A stretch of 64,000 nucleotides of DNA from Pseudoflavitalea sp. G-6-1-2 (lineage in GTDB: Bacteria > Bacteroidota > Bacteroidia > Chitinophagales > Chitinophagaceae): positions 1,736,001 to 1,800,000 of the forward strand of contig NZ_JABBGB010000002.1 of assembly GCF_012927185.1 (NCBI RefSeq). The letters run 5' to 3'. The notes below the pieces were generated by a model. That model ran no database searches. It was not told the origin of the DNA and saw only the letters and a program-made list of their open reading frames with translations. Position numbers and translations under genes: made by a program. Below are positions 51,363 through 59,996 of the stretch, piece after piece (position 1 is the first letter of the stretch; each line of letters starts with the position of its first letter).

Positions 51363-52259
51363 ATGCTGATACAAAATCTGTTTGAACCTTACGAGATCGA
51401 ATACATGGAACTCAATGAATGTCCTGTAGGCATTCATAAAAACACCTACTTTGAACTGGTGTATATCCTTAAAGGATCCGGAGTGCATCATGTGGGGGAA
51501 AATCAGTTCAATTACTCGAAAGGCACACTGTTTCTTCTGTTGCCGCAACATGCGCATTCATTCGACGTCAGGGAACTGACCACTTTTTTATTCATCCGGT
51601 TCAATGACACCTACCTGAAAGCGCAGCAGGTGAAGGATGTACACAGCATGATGAGCAACTGGATCCAAAAGATGGAATACATTCTCCAGTGCAATTACCA
51701 TTTACCTGGTTGCATTCTGCATAACGCCAATGACAAACCGCTGATCGGCGGATTGATGGATGCGCTCATAGGAGAACTGGTGAACCAGCATGAATATTAC
51801 CGCGAAGTAATCCAGCAGCTCGTCAACACCGTTCTCACCATTGTGGCCCGGAATATATGGATGATCAATGCCGGGAAAGCGACCCCCAGGAATGATCACG
51901 CTGCAGCAATGATCCGTTATATCCATGAACAGATCTATTCTCCCGATCAGTTGAAAGCGGAAAAAATAGCAGCCCATTTCAATATCTCACCAGGTTATAT
52001 ACATGAATACTTCAGGAAACATTTGGGCGAAAGTCTTCAGCAATATATTGCCGGCTACAAAATGAAGCTGGTGGAGAACCGCCTCTTGTATAGTAAAATG
52101 CGGGTAAGTGAAATTGTGCAGGAACTGGGATTTACGGACGAAAGTCACCTGAACAGATTCTTTAAAAAGCATACAGGATTGAGCCCAACGGCATTCAGAA
52201 AAACCAAGAGGGCCTTACCGCTTTCTCCCACTAATGCCGACACAAATCTGACACAATAA
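51363..52259 (+). CDS. AraC family transcriptional regulator
   Basis: A 298-residue regulator with a cupin-like sensor domain (about 1-150) and a C-terminal pair of helix-turn-helices (KAEKIAAHFNISPGYIHEYF, VSEIVQELGFTDESHLNRFF, and the closing KKHTGLSPTAFRK). It lies divergent from the oxidoreductase gene at 50299 and convergent with the hydroxyproline-pathway genes, so it may regulate either. Confidence 0.94.
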   Translation: MLIQNLFEPYEIEYMELNECPVGIHKNTYFELVYILKGSGVHHVGENQFNYSKGTLFLLLPQHAHSFDVRELTTFLFIRFNDTYLKAQQVKDVHSMMSNWIQKMEYILQCNYHLPGCILHNANDKPLIGGLMDALIGELVNQHEYYREVIQQLVNTVLTIVARNIWMINAGKATPRNDHAAAMIRYIHEQIYSPDQLKAEKIAAHFNISPGYIHEYFRKHLGESLQQYIAGYKMKLVENRLLYSKMRVSEIVQELGFTDESHLNRFFKKHTGLSPTAFRKTKRALPLSPTNADTNLTQ

Positions 52260-52304
52260 GTTCGAATGCCAGTATCGGTATACTACCTGATTCTCATATT
52301 CAAT

Positions 52305-53345
52305 CTATCTGAAAATGAACCCTTCTCTAAACGGATCTTCCGGATCAAAATAAAATGTATTTCGTCCTGTAATGAAAGCAGTTCCGCTCACTTCGGGTAT
52401 CACTGCGTTATGGTGACCAAAGGTGGTCAGCTCTCTCACTGCTACCCCCATGGTACTGCCGGTAATGCTTTCTATGATAATGGTTTCATTGAGTTTTAAT
52501 TCCCCTTTTGCATGATGCAATGCTGCGCGTGCACTAACACCAGAACCAGTAGCAGAGCGGTCTACCTCACCTTCGGCAAAGATGCACACATTGCGGCTAT
52601 GATGCTCTTTCTCCAGTGCCTTTCCGGTGAAGATGGTACCATACAAAAAACTCAGGTCGTCTTCAAACGGATGTTTTATACTGAAGTTGTCCATTACTGC
52701 ATATTTGATCCTGCGTCCGTAATCGATCAGTTGATTGTAATGCGCAGCCTCCAGACCCAGGTGCAGACTATCGGCATCTACAAATGCATAAAAAGCGCCT
52801 CCGTAAGCCACATCAAACTTTACATTTCCGATGCCGGGAACAGTTACTTCCTGATCAGCCAAATATAAAAATGAAGGCACATTACGGAAACTCACATCAC
52901 TTACTTTACCATTCTCCACTGTAGCGCGGGCATGCACTTTACCTGCCGGCACATTGATGGTAAGCTCAGGATGTTTCCCGTCTTTCTTAATGATACCGGT
53001 TTCCAATACCAGTTTGGTCAATGCCAGGATAGCGTGGCCGCACATAGTGCTGTAGCCTTCATTGTGAAGAAAGAAAACATCAAAATCTGCATCTGCGGAA
53101 GATGAGATCACTGCACCATACATATCAGCATGACCACGCGGTTCCCACATGGTACCGGTACGGATAAAATCCAGGTGTTCTTTGAAGTATCTTCTTTTTT
53201 CGAGGACAGTTACGCCTTCTACAGCGGGCAATCCGGATATGTAAACACGAAGTGGCTCACCACCTGTATGCATATCTATCGTTTCGATCTTTAACCAATG
53301 GGCAGGTGCTTCCCATTGAAAGTTGTTAAGTAATGTTTGCATCAA
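52305..53345 (-). CDS. Probable trans-3-hydroxy-L-proline dehydratase
   Basis: A 346-residue proline racemase superfamily protein. The first catalytic Cys is kept at 102 (STMCGHAIL). The second catalytic Cys of racemases and epimerases (DRSPCGTG) is Thr266 (DRSATGSG); Cys/Thr is the known signature of trans-3-hydroxy-L-proline dehydratase (human L3HYPDH has Cys104/Thr273). Such enzymes dehydrate trans-3-hydroxy-L-proline to Delta1-pyrroline-2-carboxylate. The adjacent ornithine-cyclodeaminase-like gene is the reductase expected for the next step, which supports the call over epimerase. Confidence 0.87.
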   Translation of the reverse strand: MMQTLLNNFQWEAPAHWLKIETIDMHTGGEPLRVYISGLPAVEGVTVLEKRRYFKEHLDFIRTGTMWEPRGHADMYGAVISSSADADFDVFFLHNEGYSTMCGHAILALTKLVLETGIIKKDGKHPELTINVPAGKVHARATVENGKVSDVSFRNVPSFLYLADQEVTVPGIGNVKFDVAYGGAFYAFVDADSLHLGLEAAHYNQLIDYGRRIKYAVMDNFSIKHPFEDDLSFLYGTIFTGKALEKEHHSRNVCIFAEGEVDRSATGSGVSARAALHHAKGELKLNETIIIESITGSTMGVAVRELTTFGHHNAVIPEVSGTAFITGRNTFYFDPEDPFREGFIFR

Positions 53346-53386
53346 ACCTGAGATTAATGATGGATGTAAGTTTTGATAAGATCAAC

Positions 53387-54349
53387 TTAAAAAGGAATGT
53401 TGGTACCGATATTCCGCGCATTGGCAGCTTCGTATAATGCCTTAGCCATAAACAGGTCGAAAAGGGCCATCCCTGCTGATTTGTAGGCGGTAGTGGCAGT
53501 TACGTCTATCTTCACTTCACCGGTTAAGAGTTTCCCGATGGTAAACACATCCTGCTCCTGTAAAATTCCTTTTTTAAGCGGATTGATAATGTCGCCGGTT
53601 TCAATCTTCGCAAATACAGAATCGATAGCCAGTTTACCGGACAAACGAAAAACATGATCCGGTAATTCCTGCATGTCGGGCTTATAGGATCCAATACTGA
53701 TAAAGTGTTTGTTTAGCAGCAAGTGTGCATCATCCGGTAAAACCGGAGTAGCAGAACGGCTGGCGGCAATAATCACATTGGTGTGTTGCAGTATAGTGAT
53801 TGCATCGTTGCAAGGTATTACCTCTACTGAAGGGAACTGTTCCAGCAACGCTTTGGTGAAAGCCTCCATACCTGCAGCAGAACGTTGCAGGCAATATATT
53901 TTTTTCACAGGCCTTACAGCACAGGCAAAAATAGCCTGTTGAATACCCTGTACACCACAACCAATTAAACCAATGCTATCAATATCAGCCGGAGTCATAT
54001 ACTTAACCCCTATTCCTCCCAATGCCCCGGTACGTAACGCTGTCAGCCTTGCAGCATTCATAATGGCCAATGGGAAACCGGTTTGCGCATCGTTCAGCAG
54101 CATCGCTCCATTGGTTACAGCCAGTTGCCTGGTTCTGTTTCCGGGCACAACAGATACCAGCTTGGTACCAAAATGTGTGTCGGAGAAGGAGGGCATGGAT
54201 AGGAAAGTATTTTCTCCCCAATCGATGTGCATGCGTTTTGGAACGAGACAACTGTTTTGCTCATAGGCAATGAGCGCCGCCTCCACGGTGGCTATCACTT
54301 CTTCTAAAGAAAGGAGACCTGCAATTTCCTGATCGTTTAATACCAGCAT
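53387..54349 (-). CDS. Ornithine cyclodeaminase family, probable Delta1-pyrroline-2-carboxylate reductase
   Basis: A 320-residue protein of the ornithine cyclodeaminase/mu-crystallin family: N-terminal substrate region (LVPKRMHIDWGENTFLSMPS), LTALRTGALGG, the nucleotide-binding GLIGCGVQG and a late GDIINPLKKG. Members of this family placed beside a trans-3-hydroxy-L-proline dehydratase reduce Delta1-pyrroline-2-carboxylate to L-proline using NAD(P)H. 41 bases separate the two genes and this one is upstream, so they form an operon. Ornithine cyclodeaminase activity itself cannot be excluded. Confidence 0.85.
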   Translation of the reverse strand: MLVLNDQEIAGLLSLEEVIATVEAALIAYEQNSCLVPKRMHIDWGENTFLSMPSFSDTHFGTKLVSVVPGNRTRQLAVTNGAMLLNDAQTGFPLAIMNAARLTALRTGALGGIGVKYMTPADIDSIGLIGCGVQGIQQAIFACAVRPVKKIYCLQRSAAGMEAFTKALLEQFPSVEVIPCNDAITILQHTNVIIAASRSATPVLPDDAHLLLNKHFISIGSYKPDMQELPDHVFRLSGKLAIDSVFAKIETGDIINPLKKGILQEQDVFTIGKLLTGEVKIDVTATTAYKSAGMALFDLFMAKALYEAANARNIGTNIPF

Positions 54350-54607
54350 TTCGAATACATAAAACCGGTTGTGTACAACCGGATATTTTTAATGGTGTGA
54401 ATGTATCAACTATTGCTACAGGATCTCGCACCGATGTTAACCGTTTATTTGCTGAAATTGATCCAACTGCGCAAGAACACTTTTTCCGGGGAGGGTCGCT
54501 GAAACTAACACCCGCAGGGGCGGTATCTGCATTGCGAAAAGTTTAATGTTGACTCTTGCGAACATCGACAATGAAAAGTGGTTATGCTTATTACTTAAAC
54601 TGCCATT

Positions 54608-55204
54608 TTGCTTACACCATTTCAAATATTTCGCGATGCAGTCAATAAGATCAGTCCCATCGGGGAAAAAGACTGGCAATTGTGTGAGCCGGGCCTTGGC
54701 TTCAAATCATTAACAAAATCAACCTTCTTTGTAGAAGAGGGAAAAGTATACCGTGAAATAGGGTTTGTAGTAAAAGGATTACTGCGCTCTTATTATCTGG
54801 CGCACGGTGAAGAGATCAACACAGCCTTTTATGTGGAAGGTCAATGGCCCAAAGCCTACCATAGCTTTCTTACACAAACTGCCAGCAGACAATGGATACA
54901 AGCATTGGAGGATGTAGAACTGATAACCATCAGTTACAAACATCTGCAATATCTGTTTGCCAATAGCCCTGCCTGGGAACGATTTGCACGTATTGCTACA
55001 GAAAACCTCTATATCGCCTCACAACTACGCAGTGAAATGTTGCTGCTCGAAAAGCCTGCCGAACGATACATCAACCTGACCAAAACACATCCACACTTAT
55101 TGGAGCGCGTACCACTCTATCATCTGGCTTCCTACATCGGCATCAGGCAACCTTCCCTCAGCAGGATCCGCAAAAGGCTTGCTAAAATCAATACCACTGT
55201 GTAA
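54608..55204 (+). CDS. Crp/Fnr family transcriptional regulator, TTG start
   Basis: A 198-residue regulator with a cyclic-nucleotide-type beta-roll and C-terminal helix-turn-helix (LASYIGIRQPSLSRIRKRL). No FNR Cys cluster. The start appears to be TTG at 54608; an in-frame stop lies at 54596 and no ATG is available. It is divergent from the hydroxyproline-pathway genes (258 bases apart) and upstream of a SnoaL-like gene. About half the size-matched motifs agree with the regulator at 9485. Confidence 0.9.
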   Translation: MLTPFQIFRDAVNKISPIGEKDWQLCEPGLGFKSLTKSTFFVEEGKVYREIGFVVKGLLRSYYLAHGEEINTAFYVEGQWPKAYHSFLTQTASRQWIQALEDVELITISYKHLQYLFANSPAWERFARIATENLYIASQLRSEMLLLEKPAERYINLTKTHPHLLERVPLYHLASYIGIRQPSLSRIRKRLAKINTTV

Positions 55205-55272
55205 CGATTATAACCTGGGTTATAGAACCAACTCCCACGGCCGGCTTACCTTACATCAATAAAAAGATAGTT

Positions 55273-55737
55273 ATGAAACAAGCCATTCCGGCCCTCATCC
55301 TTTCATTATTGCTCCTGTCCGGATCCCAACTTCATGCACAAAATGAAACCACTACCATGCAACAAACGATCATTCAATTACACCGCAGCATCATGAAAGC
55401 TGTTAAAGACAAGAATGGTGCTCCCTTGTCCGAATCACTGAAAAGTAATTTCATCTTTACCTCCGCCACTGCCGAGCTATGGAACAAGGATAAATTCATC
55501 AACGGCTTTGCTTTGAACCCTGCGCTGCAGTTTCCCGAATTTGCACCACAAGACCAGCAGGTGATCATTGATGAAAATACAGCCATACTCACGGCGCTCG
55601 TGCACATTAAGATCGTTCGCGGTGCAGGCGCTGCACCCGAAGAACTGTGGGAACGCACTACCGAAACCTATGTAAGACAACAAGGCGAATGGAAGCTTCT
55701 CGCCCTCCACGCCACTTTTCTGCCACGAAAACAGTGA
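55273..55737 (+). CDS. Exported SnoaL/DUF4440-like protein
   Basis: A 154-residue protein with a signal peptide ending near LHAQ (residue 23) and an NTF2/SnoaL-type fold: N-terminal helices, then ILTALVHIKIV and WERTTETYVRQQGEWKLLALHATF. These folds bind small ligands or act as isomerases; the function is not readable. It follows the Crp/Fnr gene by 68 bases and may be its target. Confidence 0.85.
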   Translation: MKQAIPALILSLLLLSGSQLHAQNETTTMQQTIIQLHRSIMKAVKDKNGAPLSESLKSNFIFTSATAELWNKDKFINGFALNPALQFPEFAPQDQQVIIDENTAILTALVHIKIVRGAGAAPEELWERTTETYVRQQGEWKLLALHATFLPRKQ

Positions 55738-55918
55738 TCCTGCTCTGAAACCACTTTACTGGAGCTATTCTTCATATACAAATATTTCCCTTCCCGTAAC
55801 ATTCCTTTGTTTATGTTGTTATAGTCAGTCACCTTTACTGTCGGTTACGAATTTGTCCGGTCACCGGCCAATCTCATAAGGGCATGTAATCGTTATTATT
55901 TTACCTGAAGGAAAACAT

Positions 55919-56941
55919 ATGAAGAAAATAGGATTTCTTTCGTTTGGGCACTGGGCCAATCACCCTTCCTACAAAGCCCGAACCGCAAGCGACACCTTGC
56001 TGCAGTCCATCGACCTGGCTGTAGCAGCCGAATCAATTGGGTTGGATGGCGCTTATTTCCGCGTGCACCATTTTGCAGCACAGCTGGCATCGCCTTTCCC
56101 ATTGCTTTCGGCCATCGGCGCCAAAACAAGCACCATCGAAATCGGAACAGGTGTAATTGATATGCGCTATGAAAACCCGCTGTACATGGTGGAAGACGCC
56201 GGCGCTGCAGACCTCATTTCGCAGGGCAGGCTTCAGCTGGGTATCAGCAGAGGATCGCCCGAACAGGTAATTGACGGCTGGCGTTATTTTGGATACGAAC
56301 CGGAAGAAGGCGAAGCAGATTCGGATATGGGTCGCCGTAAGGCACTGGAGTTTCTCGATAAACTTCAGGGTATCGGGTTTGCTCAACCGAATCCTAATCC
56401 AATGTTCCCCAATCCTCCGGGGCTGCTTCGGCTGGAACCTTATTCGGAAGGCCTTCGCGAACGCATCTGGTGGGGCGCAGCTTCCAATGCCACTGCCGTG
56501 TGGGCTGCTGAAAATGGCATGTACCTTCAAAGCTCAACGCTGAAGTTCGACGAAAGCGGTAAACCGTTCCATATACAACAGGCCGAACAGATCAGATTAT
56601 ACAAAGAAGCGTGGAAGAAAGCAGGTCATAAACGCTCACCGAGAGTATCGGTAAGCCGGTCTATTTTTGCCATCGTAAATGAGCAGGATCGCCGTTACTT
56701 TGGACAGGAAGCCAACCGCACTGATCAGATTGGGATGATCGAGCCGGGCAGAAACGCCATTTTCGGAAGAAGTTATGCAGCAGAGCCGGATCAGCTTATC
56801 AAAGAACTGGCCGCAGACGAGGCTATTCAGGAAGCAGATACCGTACTCTTGACTATTCCCAATACATTAGGAGTTGATTATAATGTTCATGTGCTGTCTT
56901 CTATCCTGCAGCATGTTGCGCCAGGATTAGGATGGAAATGA
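55919..56941 (+). CDS. LLM class flavin-dependent oxidoreductase
   Basis: A 340-residue luciferase-like monooxygenase. Typical elements: GAYFRVHHFAAQLASPFPLL, IEIGTGVIDMRYENPLYMVE, DLISQGRLQLGISRGSPEQV. Uses reduced flavin and oxygen on an unknown small substrate. Well-formed start at 55919. Ends next to the degenerate tRNA-Leu fragment, so it would be the last gene of the proposed island. Confidence 0.94.
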   Translation: MKKIGFLSFGHWANHPSYKARTASDTLLQSIDLAVAAESIGLDGAYFRVHHFAAQLASPFPLLSAIGAKTSTIEIGTGVIDMRYENPLYMVEDAGAADLISQGRLQLGISRGSPEQVIDGWRYFGYEPEEGEADSDMGRRKALEFLDKLQGIGFAQPNPNPMFPNPPGLLRLEPYSEGLRERIWWGAASNATAVWAAENGMYLQSSTLKFDESGKPFHIQQAEQIRLYKEAWKKAGHKRSPRVSVSRSIFAIVNEQDRRYFGQEANRTDQIGMIEPGRNAIFGRSYAAEPDQLIKELAADEAIQEADTVLLTIPNTLGVDYNVHVLSSILQHVAPGLGWK

Positions 56942-56950
56942 TTCGTTGTT

Positions 56951-56989
56951 GCGCTCAATGGCGTGCACTATGATCCAGTCCTGAACACC
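56951..56989 (+). repeat. Degenerate copy of the tRNA-Leu 3' part
   Basis: GCGCTCAATGGCGTGC and TGATCCAGTCCTGAACACC align by eye with the variable arm, T-arm and 3' acceptor of tRNA-Leu (47630-47672): about 29 of 42 aligned positions, with an unbroken ATCCAGTCCTG. The following terminator also shares AAAAGCCTTCAC with the tRNA terminator. Interpreted as an attachment-site relic; confidence is limited by the divergence. Confidence 0.5.
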
Positions 56990-56990
56990 T

Positions 56991-57030
56991 AAAATAAAAA
57001 GCCTTCACTTTCATGAAGGCTTTTTATTTT
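56991..57030. terminator. Perfect 17-bp terminator hairpin
   Basis: Arms 56991-57007 and 57014-57030 are exactly complementary (GCCTTCA core, loop CTTTCA) with A/T-rich ends, so it can act on both strands. It ends the LLM oxidoreductase transcript. Confidence 0.9.
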
Positions 57031-57076
57031 AGCCGCGCATCCGGATCAAAATTATTTATTCTATCGCTGCTCCTCT

Positions 57077-57343
57077 ATGCAAGTAAAATTCAGAAACAGT
57101 CATTCACCCGAATTGAAGCAGTATCATTTTCTGATTAGGGTTTTACTGCTCATCGTAGGAATTCCCTTATTCCTGCTGGGATGCAGCGGATATATCATCG
57201 ACTGGTTTTTCCCTTCTTTTGCAGACAGCTATCACAGTATTGCCGGTACAGGCAATGGCCCGCGTTTAATCATAGGAGCAGTATTCCTGTATAGCTTTTA
57301 CAGTATGAGAAAACGGAAATCAAAAGAGGCACAGAACGAATAA
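57077..57343 (+). CDS. Small membrane protein, unknown
   Basis: An 88-residue protein with two membrane helices (about 20-45 and 66-78) and a basic, charged C-terminal tail (MRKRKSKEAQNE). No family recognised. Convergent with the NTF2-like gene at 57360. Confidence 0.7.
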   Translation: MQVKFRNSHSPELKQYHFLIRVLLLIVGIPLFLLGCSGYIIDWFFPSFADSYHSIAGTGNGPRLIIGAVFLYSFYSMRKRKSKEAQNE

Positions 57344-57359
57344 GCCAATACAGCTGAAT

Positions 57360-57740
57360 TTACAACTCCTGTCTGTAAGAGATCTTATCTACGATGAACC
57401 ATTTCCCATCCAGCTTAATCAGATTAAACCGATCGATGAACCGGAAGGTATCAAAAGTCAATCGCACCAGTGCTGATCCGGTATCTCCATCCCATGTAAA
57501 TGAAAGAAGTTCGGGCAGGCATTCCTGTACAGTTGCCTTCGCAACCAGGTCGAGGTAATCCGGCAGCGCCCACTGAACCAATTTTCCATCGATTACAGTT
57601 CTGATAAATGCACCGGGATGAAAGGCGGCCCGCATTCTTTCGATGTCTATTGCCGGACGGCCTTCGAGGTAATTGTTAAGTGTGAGCAGAATCAATTGTT
57701 TTTCGGCTTCTGTGCCAGGGTTGGTTGCTGCAGTTTGCAT
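57360..57740 (-). CDS. NTF2-like protein (putative lumazine-binding type)
   Basis: A 126-residue cytoplasmic protein. ILLTLNNYLEGRPAIDIERM followed by RAAFHPGAFI, and the closing FIDRFNLIKLDGKWFIVDKI, match the Lumazine_bd_2 branch of the NTF2 fold. No catalytic residue can be assigned. It is monocistronic. Confidence 0.85.
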   Translation of the reverse strand: MQTAATNPGTEAEKQLILLTLNNYLEGRPAIDIERMRAAFHPGAFIRTVIDGKLVQWALPDYLDLVAKATVQECLPELLSFTWDGDTGSALVRLTFDTFRFIDRFNLIKLDGKWFIVDKISYRQEL

Positions 57741-57852
57741 GGTTATGATTTTGCCGCAAAGCTATTTGCATTTACTCCTCCCCTCCAAAAGTATATTCGG
57801 TAAAACAATTTGCTCAGTTAAGTGTTTTATTATCTGTTACGGACTGCACTAA

Positions 57853-58635
57853 TTACCTCCCCACCATAAAACTCGCGCCAATATTGAATCCCAGCATCTT
57901 GGTACCGGCATTCATCTGAACATGAAAAGTATGGCGCGGTGTTCCCAGATGGAGTGTCTGAGAGAACCATCCCGGCCTGAGTGTATTGGCTCCGTCGGTT
58001 CGATATAATTTATTGATGCTGGTATAGTAGCCTGCTTTGTAACCACCCACCAGAGTTTTTGATATTCTGCCCAGCATTTCTGTATTGAAACCCCAGGTGA
58101 TATAATGATTGTGCCGGTCGATATAACTTACCGCAGCATCGGGCAGTGATTTTCTGAATTTGTAATATTCTCCATACTCCTGTTGCCACGACATTTCAGC
58201 ACCCAGGTAGCGCCATTCCGCATCTCCTAACGGCAATACGCCATTGATGCCTGCCGATGCACCCACACCTCCGAAGAACCTGCCTCCTCCTTTGTAATAT
58301 TGATTGGGATTCTCGCCCTGCCTGTATCCATCACTTACATTGTAGCCTCCGATGGTGGCGTTCGCAGCATAGAAACCCTGAAACGATCCGAAATTATGTG
58401 CACGATGGATAGAGAGGCTTCCTCCTCCAAATGCATCATGTGGCCGCACATTGGCCAGCCCCTGCATTACATGAACACTCACGTAGGTGGCCGACTTCAT
58501 ACTGTCTGCCGTAAGGGGCATTGCTTTATAGTTATGATTACTGCCATGCAGGCCACTTTGAAAATATCCGTGTTGTACACAGCTGGAAAAGATAAGACAG
58601 CAAATTACTGCCAGTGGGGTTAGGGGATATCGCAT
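57853..58635 (-). CDS. Outer-membrane-type lipoprotein, unknown
   Basis: A 260-residue lipoprotein with signal MRYPLTPLAVICCLIFSSC (lipobox FSSC). The mature part is rich in Gly, Tyr and aromatic strands, ends NIGASFMVGR and resembles a small beta-barrel or surface protein; no family recognised. Methionine at 58635 is preferred to 58659. Confidence 0.78.
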   Translation of the reverse strand: MRYPLTPLAVICCLIFSSCVQHGYFQSGLHGSNHNYKAMPLTADSMKSATYVSVHVMQGLANVRPHDAFGGGSLSIHRAHNFGSFQGFYAANATIGGYNVSDGYRQGENPNQYYKGGGRFFGGVGASAGINGVLPLGDAEWRYLGAEMSWQQEYGEYYKFRKSLPDAAVSYIDRHNHYITWGFNTEMLGRISKTLVGGYKAGYYTSINKLYRTDGANTLRPGWFSQTLHLGTPRHTFHVQMNAGTKMLGFNIGASFMVGR

Positions 58636-58732
58636 CGGTTGTTTTTTCGTTAAGATCAATTCTTTTATGCAATCGTTGCATAATGGAATCGCGCGAAGGT
58701 AATATTACGGCTAATATGATACTTGTAGAGAA

Positions 58733-58768
58733 AAATGGAAGGTGCCCCAATTGAGGCACCTTCCATTT
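58733..58768 (-). terminator. Terminator of the T9SS cargo gene
   Basis: Perfect 14-bp stem AAATGGAAGGTGCC / GGCACCTTCCATTT with an 8-base loop; the minus strand continues TTCTC. 33 bases past the stop at 58801. Confidence 0.9.
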
Positions 58769-58800
58769 ACTGACAGACTTGTATGAATTGCTGTCTGTAC

Positions 58801-59940
58801 TTATTTCTTAATGAATTTACCCGTCCACTTGAACGTCGCACTCATCACTTCCACATAGTATGAACCTGCAGGCAGTGTACTGAGATTGAGTTCTTCCGTT
58901 TTACCTCCTCTCACCAGCTGCGTTTTGCTCTGGTGCACTGTATGGCCAAGCAGATCTGTAACCCTGATAACTGCATTGGCATTCACCGGACTTTGAATAT
59001 TCAGTTTCAGTATGCTGGTAACCGGTACAGGATAGAGCCTTACTTCCAGCTCCTGTCTGTCGAAGCGGATAAACCTGATCTCGGAGTATTGTTGTCTGCC
59101 ATCCAGATCCTGCTGACGGATGCGATAGTAATTGATGGTGCTCAGCGGATCGGGATCCGTGAGACTATACAATTTTTCCGGCGCAGGCGAAGCATTGAAT
59201 GGTACAAAACCGATGGGAGTCCAGTTGCGGCCATCAGCACTGCGTTCTACATGATATCCGCTTACATTTCTTTCATCCGCCACTTTCCAGTTGAGCTTCA
59301 CATCATCCCCTGCTCTGGCTGCTTCAAAACTGATGAACCTTACAGGAAGCGGAGCATTATTGGCAACGAGGTTCAGTACATTTCTTCCCAAACCTGTATT
59401 GTCTATGAATGAGGCAGTGCTTATGGGCAAACCTGCAACATCGGTGAGCATTATTTCCACACAGGACGGGCATTTCCATCCGGCCGGGAGCGTGAACTCG
59501 TACAACAAAACAGTATTGCCTGTGCTGATATCCTGCACGTTCTCTGTTGTACCTGTTACCTGAAAGTACCAGTAACCATCATCGGCCAATCCGAAAGCAG
59601 TAAGATCGAACATCGCAAGATCTGTTCCTGCATTGAAGGCATCGCGCGGGGATCCTCCGGTGAATGCCGTAGACTCACCCGTTACTTCGGGAGTGGTGGC
59701 AGGCGGCGCTACCGTCGGAGCCGGAACAGCAGCAGTTTTCGGGATACGCCAGGTGATGTTCATCGGCCCCCATGCATTGTTAGGCGCTGTGCTGAAACCC
59801 GGAGCAGTGGCCACTCCCATGAACTGCACTTTATTGCCGCCAGTATTCTGTACAGTCACATCCAGCATCTGCGCCTGCAACTGATGAAATATCAACAGCA
59901 GACCTGCAAGCAGTGATATGTTCTTTATAATTCTTTTCAT
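58801..59940 (-). CDS. T9SS type A sorting-domain protein
   Basis: A 379-residue exported protein. Signal peptide ending near LQAQ (residue 24), an N-terminal beta domain containing a Pro/Thr-rich linker (VPAPTVAPPATTPE), a FN3-like domain (GDDVKLNWKVADERNVSGYH), and a C-terminal type A sorting domain (LYPVPVTSILKLN ... LSTLPAGSYYVEV ... GKFIKK). Secreted by T9SS and attached to the surface. It lies 56 bases after the giant repeat protein gene and is likely co-expressed. Confidence 0.93.
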   Translation of the reverse strand: MKRIIKNISLLAGLLLIFHQLQAQMLDVTVQNTGGNKVQFMGVATAPGFSTAPNNAWGPMNITWRIPKTAAVPAPTVAPPATTPEVTGESTAFTGGSPRDAFNAGTDLAMFDLTAFGLADDGYWYFQVTGTTENVQDISTGNTVLLYEFTLPAGWKCPSCVEIMLTDVAGLPISTASFIDNTGLGRNVLNLVANNAPLPVRFISFEAARAGDDVKLNWKVADERNVSGYHVERSADGRNWTPIGFVPFNASPAPEKLYSLTDPDPLSTINYYRIRQQDLDGRQQYSEIRFIRFDRQELEVRLYPVPVTSILKLNIQSPVNANAVIRVTDLLGHTVHQSKTQLVRGGKTEELNLSTLPAGSYYVEVMSATFKWTGKFIKK

Positions 59941-59996
59941 AAATAATCAGATTTAAGAAATACCGGGCGGCGTTTGATTTCCGCCCGGTCTGTTTA

